Assembly: GCA_033961575.1 (NCBI GenBank) | Contig: CM066735.1 | Span: 89,845,449-89,909,448 of the forward strand | From: Aselliscus stoliczkanus | Taxonomy: Eukaryota > Chordata > Mammalia > Chiroptera > Hipposideridae | Direction of reading: 5' to 3' | Length of the DNA stretch: 64,000 bases | Shown: positions 50,701 to 62,700 of the stretch, piece by piece | Numbering within the stretch: position 1 is the first letter of the stretch | How the letters are laid out: each line of letters starts with the position of its first letter | Notes under the pieces: model-generated | Seen by the model: only the letters and a program-made list of their open reading frames with translations | Told to the model about the DNA's origin: nothing | The model's database searches: none | Position numbers and translations under genes: made by a program

Positions 50701-53700
50701 GCCAAGTGGCGAGGTGGTTAAGCACTGGCTTCGGAAGCCAGCGGCCTCGGTTCGGTCCCACATATGGGGGCTAGAGACACTGCCCTCAAAAAAAAAAAAA
50801 AAAAATTATTGTCTAAAATGTAGTTCTGAAATGTGAATAGAATTTTGCCTCTTTGCTGCATTCATACATTTAAAAATTTGGTTATGTAAGTTATTTCATA
50901 AAATTATTATAGTACTCTTTACTAACATTTATTTAGGATCAAGATGGTTCTCACATAAAAGGCCTGCTTATTAATTTCATCCATCACAATTGGCCATCAC
51001 TTTTGAAGCATGGTTTTCTTGAAGAGTTCATTACTCCAATTGTAAAGGTACTATTTACATTAATATATTTTTATACTGTTGTCTTAGGGTAGCAGAAAAA
51101 CTAATTTTTTTTTATTATTATTAATTTAAGGCAAGCAAAAATAAGCAGGAACTTTCCTTCTACAGTATTCCTGAATTTGATGAGTGGAAAAAACATATAG
51201 AAAACCAGAAAGCCTGGAAAATAAAATACTACAAAGGTTCGTTTTTTAAAATATTTAAATTTTGTGACATTACTACTGACATAAAAGTATAGAGAGTAGT
51301 ATAATAGGCTTCCCATGCACTTCAACAATCACTATTTCATGGCCAATCTTGCTTCATCTAAACTCTTCTCATTGCCACTCCATTAGTATGAAATAACTTC
51401 CAGACATTATATTATTTCAATAATACTGTAATATGTATCTCTAAAATAATTTTTAAGATGTTCATAACACCATTATTATATCTTTGTTTAGTAACCTAAA
51501 ATATTCATGCAGTGTTAAAATTTTCCTGATTATACTAAAAATATTTTTAGTGTTTTTTTTTTTTGAATTAGGATCCAAAAAAGGTCCATACCATTTATAT
51601 ATGTGTCTTAAATCTTAATATATTGTTTCCCCTTTTAAACTTTTCCTTACAATTTATTTGTTCAAAAAGTTGAATTGTTTTGTATAGTTTCTTACAACTG
51701 GATTTTGCTGATTATCCCTGTAGTTTCGTTATATACGTAGCATGTTCCTCTGCCCCTTATTTTCTGTTAATTGGCAGTTATATTGGAGGCTTGATCAGAT
51801 TTGGATTAGATGTATGTGGCAAAAACATATAATGGGTTGTTGTGTACTTACGTCAGGAGGCATGTAATATATGGTTTGTTTTTCTTTGTCTACTAAAATT
51901 GATCAGTTGGTACTGGTGTTGCCGGCTTAATACTTCAGCTTTTCACCTAATGGTTTTAAACATCCATTGATGTTCATGATTCACTTAAAAATTTTTTTCA
52001 GCTTTATTGAGGTATAATTAACACGTAAAATTGTATATATTTAAGGTGTACAACATAAGTTGATGTACATATACATTGTACGGTGATTACCATAATCAAG
52101 TTAGTTAAGACATCCATCACCTCACATAGTTACTTTTTTTTTTTTTTTTTTGGTGGGGAGAACATTTAACATCTACTCTCTTAGCAATTTTCAAGTATAC
52201 AATATGTATAGTACTTTTAACAGGCACCATGCTGTTCATTAGATCCCCAGAACTTAATCATCTTTTAACTGACAGTTTGTACTCTTTAACAGACTTCTCT
52301 CCATTTCTACCTTCCCCCAGCCCCTGGCAACCACCATTCTAGTCCTTCTTTCTATGAGTTCAACTTTTTTAGATTCCACATATAAGTGAGATCATACAGT
52401 ATTTGTCTTTCCCTGTCTACCTTATTTTCACTTTTGTTTTTAAAATTGTACAGGGTTGGGTACCAGTACAGCTAAAGAAGCAAGGGAGTATTTTGCTGAT
52501 ATGGAAAGGCACCGCATCTTGTTTAGATATGCTGGTCCTGAAGATGATGCTGCCATTACCTTGGTAATAAACTATTTAAAAAAAATTGTCCATTATCCAT
52601 CCCCTTACCTGCTATAACTCTCTTCCCAGTCTTGTTTTTTTTATAAGTTTCTTTTGAATTCTAATGCCCAAACTAGTTAATTTTAAAGTTTCTCCCTGAT
52701 CTTCTACCCACACCCCCTTATGCCTTGTTTTCATAGTTCTTTAACTGAAAGACCTCTGTTAAAGTGTATTTTTTATAAAAGAACATTGGGAATAAAACCC
52801 TTAATTTCCCAGACATTAATAGTTATTTGCCTTTATAAATTTTAATTTTATAGTGAAATTTATTTGCTTTTTTAATGTATGAAATCATTGACTAAAATCT
52901 TTCAGGCATTCAGTAAAAAGAAGATTGATGACAGAAAAGAATGGTTAACAAATTTTATGGAAGATCGGAGACAGCGTAGGTTACATGGCTTACCCGAGGT
53001 TAGTCAAACAGAGTGGTGATCTGGGGGAAGAAAGAAAGAGACTAAAATTGATGTAGTAATAATGACAATATTGCTATATAACTTTTCTCTTAGCAATTTT
53101 TGTATGGTACAGCAACAAAGCATTTGACGTACAATGATTTCATCAACAAGGAATTGATTCTCTTCTCAAACTCAGACAATGAAAGATCTATACCGTCTCT
53201 TGTTGATGGTAAGTAGCTTTCATTTAAAAATGTTTTTCATTCATATTTTAATTTCATGTACTTTAAGGTATCCTTATAATAAATTTCAAAATCCTGAAAT
53301 TGCTATAGAGAGATTTTGGTAGGACTGAAATCTTTTTTATTCCTTGAGTCTTTTAAAACCATTTTTTGAGGGCCGGCCAAGTGGCTCAGTTGATTAAGAG
53401 CTTGCTCAAGAGTGCGAGCTGAGCTCTGAGCAACGGTGGTTCAATGCCAGCCCGAGCTGAGTTGCCATTGAGCTGCCAACAGATGGCAGGATGGCTCAGC
53501 TAAAAAAATAAATAAATAAAACCCTTTTTCAATTTTTCAGGAAAATTAACATCAGATTTTAAAAGTTTTTGCCCCAAGTTCATTGAAAACTTCCTAAAAT
53601 AAATAAAATGGGATTGTAATAAGTTCTAAAGTATTTATCAGAGACTAAATTTTAAAAACACCTTTATTCCTCAATACTTTAATTTATTTAACCTGAAAAA

Positions 53701-56700
53701 AAATTAGAAACTGCTACCTAGCCTACCTGGTGGTTAAAGTAGATGTTGTTCTTCTGTCTAGTACTTTAAATTTTTCATTTGTAACTTTTAGTGTGTTAGT
53801 TGATTGTTTTCCTGCTACTAGTAGATGGTTCTAACTGCCCAACAAGTTCTATCTTTTAGGTAACATTCCTTCTATGAAGTCTTCTTTAACAGTTTTAGTC
53901 TAAATTAGTCTCACATGCCTAAACTTCTATGCCAGTAATTGTGTGCCTATTATTTTACTTGTGTTAATTTTGCCTCCTCAATTAGATTATAAAATTCTCA
54001 AGGAAAGGGGCCATATTTATCATCTTGTTTCGACAATGCTCTGGGTTCACGCTGATGATGACGATAGCTAGCATATACTGAAAAGTTTGTTACTATGCTC
54101 ATTGGCCTAGAGCAAGAAGAATGATAAGAAAGCAGAGTGCTTTGCTTACATTATCTCATGTAATCCTTATGATCACCTTATTAGGAAGGTAATTATTTCT
54201 GTTACACTGATGAGGACACTGAGACTTACTGGTTTAGTAATTTGTGCAAAGTCATATGTTAATGGCCAAGTTGAGAAGAGTATCCAGATTGGTGAGATTC
54301 TTAGCCTGCATTCTTAACTACCACAATACATTTTTTATTTATAAAAGTTATCCTGATTTGGAATACTCTAATAATAGTTTCAGACTTATTGGTGGTTTGT
54401 TGTTTCTTTAGTTACAACTTAAATTTTGGGCATGCGGGTATTTGGAATCTCCTATGAACGAAGTTTGGTGCCAATGAGTAGTTCTTTAAGACCAGAAGGT
54501 GCAGTGGCGCGGTGGTTAAACACTGGCTTGGGAAGCCAGCCGCCCCGGTTTGGGTCCTACATATGAGGGCCAGTGACACTGCCCTCAAAAAAAAAAAAAG
54601 ACCAGAAGGTGGTCTTACAATTGGTATTTCACTTATGGAATAGATTGAAATGGTATAAAAAAGTGTTAGTATATACTCAGTTTGTTATAGAATCTCAAGC
54701 AATTATTTTTAGTTAGTTGTTTTTCAAAACAAACTATATCTTTTTCTTTCTTGAATATATGAAACACTAAAAGAAACATCACAACTATATTTTGAGTAAT
54801 ATTTTTAAAAGAGGGTTGTTCTTTTTAAAACTAGGCTTTAAACCAGGCCAACGAAAAGTTTTATTTACCTGTTTCAAGAGGAATGATAAACGCGAAGTAA
54901 AAGTTGCCCAGTTGGCTGGATCTGTTGCTGAGATGTCTGCTTATCATCATGGAGAAGTAAGCATTAAGTTTGGAATCAATTAAGAGCTATGCTTATTGGC
55001 ATGAAGAATAATAATTAAGCATAATAAAGTATTTTTCCTTTCATAAGGGCTTTGAAATGTAAAAGAATTGAGAGTTTGGATTTTAATAAAAATTAGGGAA
55101 TATGTATAGAAAATTGAGAATATTAATGTTATATTCTGTCTGTTTCTATTCTGTAGCAAGCATTAATGATGACTATTGTGAATTTGGCTCAGAACTTTGT
55201 GGGCAGTAACAACATTAACTTGCTTCAGCCTATTGGTCAGTTTGGAACTCGGCTTCATGGTGGCAAAGATGCTGCAAGCCCTCGTTATATTTTCACAATG
55301 TTAAGGTAACAATTTGCTGATAGAAGGGTATAAAGCTCGGTTTGATGTTTACTGGAACTAACCAAATGTTTAATAGAATTGTAACTGTGGAGAGATATGA
55401 TTGGAGATTCTGTTGAGGGTGAATTATTTCAAATTATTTGATAGCAAATGTAATGAAGTTTGTTGATCTCAATTTTTATAAATTATTGGTGAAGTCAGTC
55501 CTAATGAATGTAAGGACTTTTTCTGACTCAGCGTTACTTTTTTTTTTTTTTAAAGATTTTATTGGGGAATTGGGGAAGGGGAACAGCCAAGTTATTGTCC
55601 TTCAATCTTAGTTGTGGAGGGCGCAGGTAGCTCAGCTCCAAGTCCAGTCACCATCCTGCCGCCAGTCCGCAACTCAGGGCAGCTCAGCTCAAGGTGCCAT
55701 GTTCAGTCTTAGTTGCGGGTGGGCGTAGCCACGATCCCATGCAGGAGTCCAACCGGCAACCTTGTCAGGAGCAAGTGCTCTCACCAGCGGAGCTATCCTG
55801 CCACTTGTTGGCAGTTCAGCAGCATCTCAGCTCACTGGCCCATGTGAGAATCGAACTGGTGACACTGTTGCTCAAAGCTTGTGCTCTTAACCAAGTGAAC
55901 CACTCGACTGGCCCAATTGCTATACTTTTTAGACTGAAGATAGGTTTTGTGATTTAGTCAGAATTAGAAGAAATCCTTAAGTTATTTATCAAGTCTAAGA
56001 ATTTAAGTAGGCAAGTAGAGCAGTAAAATAGGGTTATTTTAGTCTGGCTTTGTCCCCGAGGGAAATGTATTTGGAAATAGGCTAGGTAAAATTTACCATG
56101 AAGCACATGTAATCCGATTTTTAAAAATACATTCTTTTTAAAAGATTTTTTGAAATGTAAAGTCGTCATGTATAAAATTTTATTTCCGAAAACCATGACA
56201 TTTTTCCATATTTTTCATTTTCCTTTTGTTAGCTCTCTAGCAAGACGGCTTTTTCCTGCTATGGATGACAACCTGCTTAAATTCTTATATGATGATAATC
56301 AACGCGTAGAGCCTGAGTGGTATATTCCTATAATTCCCATGGTTTTAATAAATGGTGCTGAGGGCATTGGTACTGGATGGGCCTGTAAACTACCCAACTA
56401 TGATGCTAGGGAAATTGTGAACAATGTCAGACGAATGCTAGATGGCTTGGATCCTCATCCCATGGTAATTATTTAGAACTTATTGCTTATATTGTTTATA
56501 TAACAAATGGTAATGTATAAACTACAAAGTCCAGTCATTTTAGAAAAGTAATGGAACCATTTCCATTTTATAACATATTATAAATACCATATTAGCATGT
56601 AACTTGATGTGTGTGCTTTTTTTTTTAGCTGAGCCATCCTTCAACCTGTTGGCAGCTCAGTTTAGGCTGGGCATCGAACTGCTATTGCTCAGAGCTCAGC

Positions 56701-59700
56701 TTGCATTCTTGAGCGAGCTCTTTACCAACTTAGCCACTTGGCCGGCCCCTTAATGTGTGCTTATAATAAAAGATACAAACTTTGGAAAAAGCCTGGAAAT
56801 GAAGTTTATGGGGAGACACCATTTATTGAAATTTTCAAATTCCCCATATTTTAGGCTTTCAAATATCTAAATTATATAGAGAACAATGCTTTTATGTAAC
56901 TTTGTTTTTATTCTTAAACTAGTAAGTCATATTAGAGTTGTAAGGATGCTTAAAAACACACTGTATATATTTTAATGTATTCCCCCCCCCTTTTTTTTTT
57001 TTTGCCCTTTTCTTACAGCAGTCACTGTGTTTGGTTTTTCCTTCAAACACCCTCCAAGAAAAACTTCTCAAAAAAGTGTCTGCCTCTCTTCCACATGATT
57101 TAAAATCATCTGGACATTTTCTTTTATCATGACACACTTAAACAAAAGTATATTTTTATCACAAAAGTAATAGTGCTCATTGTAGAAAATATAAGTAAGC
57201 AAAGAGAAAAGTATTCTTCATACACCCACCATGTTGAAACAAACTGTTAATATTTTAATGTATTTCTCTCCAAGTTTTATTTCATTTTTATGTTTTAAAA
57301 TAAAAATTAGATTATGAGTATGATTTAAAATTTGTTTTTCCCCCGTAAATGCTCTAAAGTACCTTAAAATATTTCTAACACAAACATCAAACTTTTTTTT
57401 TGATTATGGCATTTTATTTTAATTCTTTCAGATACATTTTAGAGTATTAAGTCATTTTGGAGTATTATTTGATCAGTACTTGCTTCTTTTATGTCTGATA
57501 TATATCTATCTATATAGTGTGTGTGTGTATATATATATATATACACATACACACAGACATATATCTTTAGATCTAGATCTATTTTCTTTCCTTGTCTGTC
57601 TATCTCTCTATCTATCTATGAGATGCTGGTAAATGGTGAGATAAAAAACTATGGTCCCTGTCTTCAAAAAATTAATCTGTTAATCTGTACTCAAGACAAA
57701 ACATTGGAGCATGACATTTACAGTGACAGAAGATAATAGTTACTCAGTGTGCCAGAAGAAATGCCCTGTGCTCTATGCATAACTTCTTAGTGATGTAACA
57801 AATATGAATTTTAGAAGAGGGAGAGATCACTTATAATTAGACTGAGAAGGATGAGTAAGATTTATATAGAAGAATGGGGTATGGGGATCTGGTGGATAGA
57901 GTGAGTGAAAAGTGAGAATATTCAAAACATTCAAGCAAAAAATGTGAAAGAACATTTAGTGGTTTGAAAGACAAGTAATTGAAGAAAAGGTAGAAGGTTA
58001 GATTGGCCAAAGACTGGAAGGCTTTCAAAGTAATGTCCCAGGAGTTTGAATTGAAAAGATTATTAATCTAGGGGGGAAGGAGGTATGGAGGCAATAGGCT
58101 GGAAAGAAAAAGTCATATTTTGGGGAGACTAGGAAAGATGATAAGGTTTTGAGATTGGGAGATGTTTAGAGTATAACAGAAAACAAAACAATCTTGATGA
58201 ATTCAAAATTGAGTGATTATTTGGAAAGGGACTATTGAAGATTATGAGTTCAGTTTGTCATGTCAATCTGTCAGTAGCAATAGACCATAGACTCAAGGGA
58301 ATTTAAATGTGGTGTTGACACTCAAGAGAGAAATCAGGGTCTTAAGTTATTTTTTTTTCTGTGCAGCTTCCAAACTACAAAAACTTTAAAGGAACGCTCC
58401 AAGAACTTGGTCAAAACCAATATGCTGTTAGTGGTGAAATATTTGTGGTGGATAGAAACACAGTGGAGATTACAGAGCTTCCAGTTAGAACTTGGACACA
58501 GGTTAGTATAAGTATGTGAGCTACCTGTGAGGAGGGATTGCATTAAGCAGTTCTTTTTGGTAAGAATATGATTCTGTTATTGTTTGCCTTAAGTCTGTAT
58601 ACTGTTTAAAAATTTCTATATGCGTTTTTGACCCATTCAATTGTATTTGTGCTTTGAATATTCAAATAGTAATTAAAAAGTTTTTTTAATTTATCTAAAT
58701 GTAGAATAACTTAAGCTAGCTTTTAAAGAGACATTATTTTTATCTATCCTGAAATGAATAGAGTAGTATGTAAAAAAATAGTGCTTTGAACCCTTATAAA
58801 TATAGTCAATAAATTCATGTCAGTTAATAATCAGCTGTTACAAATCTAAGGGTATGCATGTCATTTTTTGTCAAGTCTCGTTGATGTTATCCTCTTTATT
58901 CTCTCAGCCTTTCCCTTGCCCTTTGGAATCTGAGCAGATCAGAACCGTTACCTTGTATATCTTCTTTCACCACACAAATCCCCCAAATATTATCTTCTGT
59001 GGTGACTTGGGCAGAAAATGATAGTGATGGAGGTTTTCCCTTCCTTTTTCCACCGGCATTGAGACCTTTAAAATAATTGCATGATGTGGCATGAGAACAT
59101 GAGTGTATGTCGTGAAAAGAATTATTTACTTTTAAATCTCTTATAGGTATACAAAGAACAGGTTTTAGAACCTATGCTAAATGGAACAGATAAAACACCA
59201 GCATTAATCTCTGATTATAAAGAATACCATACTGATACAACTGTGAAATTTGTGGTGAAAATGACTGAAGAGAAACTAGCACAAGCAGAAGCTGCTGGAT
59301 TGCACAAAGTTTTCAAACTTCAGACCTCTCTTACTTGTAATTCCATGGTAATTGTTTAGATTTACTATTAATTTAAGCTTTCTTGCATGACATCAGTTGG
59401 ATTTCTGTAATTGGCTTTATGATGGGAGTGGCTATAGTAAATCTGAATGCATTTTTCCCTTTCCCCCATATATTTGCTGAAGAATCTAGAGGCGAATTCC
59501 TTTTCCTTTACTATTATCCACTACTCTTAATCCCAACTCTGTATCTGTGCATCTGGCCTTGAACACACAGTATACACACACCTAACTATACACACACCTA
59601 ACTAAAAGTTATGAGAGTGATGGTTGCAGGCTTTTCAAATGCCTTATTCCTGTCTCTATTAGCATTTTAGTTGTGGAGTGTGTATCTCCTCATAACTCTA

Positions 59701-62700
59701 ATCTGCTGTATTAATCTTGCATGTTTGAGTTTATATATAATTGGGAAAGAAGGTAGAAAGCGAATATGTATAATTACCCTTGTTCTATTCCAATTTAGCT
59801 CTTGGATTTAAAGAGGAGTAAAGGAAAAAAAATCGCAAGAGGATAGTGGCTGAGAAAGGGCCATAATATGCCAAGAAAAACTGATGGAAAAAAGAGAAAA
59901 AGGATAAAGAAGAAGTAAAATTTCCAAAAAAAATTGAGGAAGTTTGAGTGAATGAATTATAGCACAATTATGAAAACAAAATGGCATGGCAAATGTACAT
60001 CCATTGAGGAGATGGAAGAGAGAGAACTTTAACATTTTTAAACTTAGCAATAAAATATGTTTATTTTTAGTTTGAAAAATTTTTTTCCTAGGTGGTTTTA
60101 TAGTCACTTTAAATAAGAACCCCTTTTTTTAAGGACCCATTTTTATCTTTCAAATAATTTTTTTTTTCTTTCCTTTTTTTTTTGAGGGCAGTGTCACTGG
60201 CCCTCATATGTAGGACCCGAACCAGGTCCGCTGGCTTCCCAGGTCAGCACTTAATCACCGCGCCACTTGGCTGGCCCTCAAATAATTTTTATTTTAAATA
60301 TTTTCACAGTTTTGAGAATTAAATTTATCAGTTTCTTGGAATCACCAAGGGAATATTTACAGAAACGTGTTAATGAGTTTGGTTCTGTTTAATGGCTTTT
60401 AGGGGTGGTGTGTATTTATATAAGTCTATTATGGTTTTAAATACTGTGCAAGTCATACAAGTTAAAAATACCAATACAGATTTATGTAATTTTAAAAAAC
60501 TTTGTGTTTTGCTTAGGTACTCTTTGATCATATGGGATGTCTGAAGAAGTATGAAACTGTGCAAGACATTTTGAAAGAATTCTTTGATTTACGATTAAGT
60601 TATTATGGTTTACGTAAAGAGTGGCTGGTAGGAATGTTGGGAGCAGAATCTACAAAGCTTAACAATCAAGCTCGTTTCATTTTAGAGAAGATACAAGGGA
60701 AACTTACTATAGGTAAGATGCAACTTTTAAAAATTTAACATTAGTTAAAATGGAAAAAATATTAATAGAAGACATTTTTATCAGTAGAATATAAACAAAT
60801 ACAAATTGAATCTCTTTTCTTGATCCTAACTTTATTTTTCCCTCACATAGAGAATAGGTCAAAGAAAGATTTGATTCAAATGTTAGTCCAGAGAGGTTAT
60901 GAATCTGACCCAGTGAAAGCCTGGAAAGAAGCACAAGAAAAGGTAATCATTTGCAGACCAAGACATTCAGAGAAGCTTTTAAAAACAACTTCCAAAACAA
61001 ACAAAAGACCCAACCCCTAAAATTTAAATCTAATACTGCTAAAGGTGCTGAGTTGTGTGTTTGGAGACTGAAGTCTTCTGTTTATCCACAGAACAGATAC
61101 AATACAGGAATTTGCAGTGCACACCCAGCACAAAGCACTTTGCCAGTGTGACTCAACCAGGGCCTGGAGAAATGACTCCAGGTGTGAGAAGGTAGCTCAG
61201 TCTCCTTGGCCTTTTTTCTGAGCCTGCCATTAAAAGGTGTCAGTTGTGGTGGTGGTTTTGGTGAGGTGCATGTATACTATCTGGGCAGTACACTGGTAGC
61301 ACATAAATAAATCATTTCACACTGGTCAGTCTATGGTCACAATATGGTATTCAGTCACCATTCACTTGATCTGGTTTCGGTTTATGCTGGGAAGACTAGA
61401 GACAAAATGTTCAATATTATTGTATTTATCGAGTACCATGTATATGCTCTGTCCTGTGCTTAGATTTTTGGCTGGAGATTTAAACCCTGGAACTTCAGAT
61501 TAAAAATCTGATGTTTTATTAATTAAATTGTCCACTTTAGATCATAAAGTACTAATATTAATTTAGTTATGGAATATTGAAACTTTGAGATTCCCCTCAA
61601 GAATTAGTTTCTTGCTGTTGTGTAATTAAAAGAAAAATTTAAAAAGGCAGTACAATGTTGTGATTGAGAACACAAATGTACAAAAGGAAGAAAATTGGAA
61701 ACGATTAAAATTTTTTGATAACGTAATTAAAATATTAGGTATATATGATACTGATGTTATTATCTTTAAAATACAGTTAGGATTATGTGACATAACTTGA
61801 ACTGAAACTTTAAACTTCTCTACATTTTTGAGTTGTGAACCATATAAAGTTTTCCAGATTTTTCATCAAATTACATTGAAATGCTGGTTTTGTTTTCACT
61901 AGTAAAGTTTTTTTAAAAATTTTGGACAGTCAATAGAATGCCATATGTTAGAGTGATAAAATTAGAATAAATTATATATTTTGTTATTACATATTAAGAT
62001 AATAGGCTTATTCATCATTTGAAGAACATGGGGTTGAACAAGATGGGAAGCGTTCAGAATTAAGATGATTCAAGTACTTTGCTTTCCTTTTAATATGTTT
62101 TATTGCATTTTTAAACCCCAATCATGTTTTTAATGCTTAGTTTTAAAAGATATGTGTTTAGAGGTTGAGACTGCCCTTTTGGTGGAAAAATATATACTTC
62201 ATGAATAAAACCTACTGCTTGGTTTCAATAATTTCATTGTCACCATCAAAATTTCCTCAGCATCTTGGCCATGAGTTCATTTTGGGGGTTCAGTAACAAA
62301 AGAAACTGCCTTTACAAGAGTGTCCAATTGTGTAGAGTTGGAAAAGAGAAAATTATCAAGCCGATAGTTAGAAGATGAAAACTTTTTTCAAAAACATACT
62401 AGAATTTGGTCATTGGAACTTGAGAAGTTTTTTTTTCTTCCTGAAAGTATCCTTAGTCATCTTCATGTTAACAGAGATAGATACACATATTCTTAGAGTG
62501 CTTATTAAGAAGACTTTGGGTGCCATCAAAACCTAGAGCAACTAGACTTCTAAAGTGTGGGTCTAAACAGGGTTTTATGACACTCTAATAATATTTTAAT
62601 AGTAGTGTAATAACCTAAATATTCCATGGCAACACTGTTTCATGAATTTTTTTTTAAAAACTAGATTTTATTTATCATTAGTTATCTAGGTATCAGTTCC

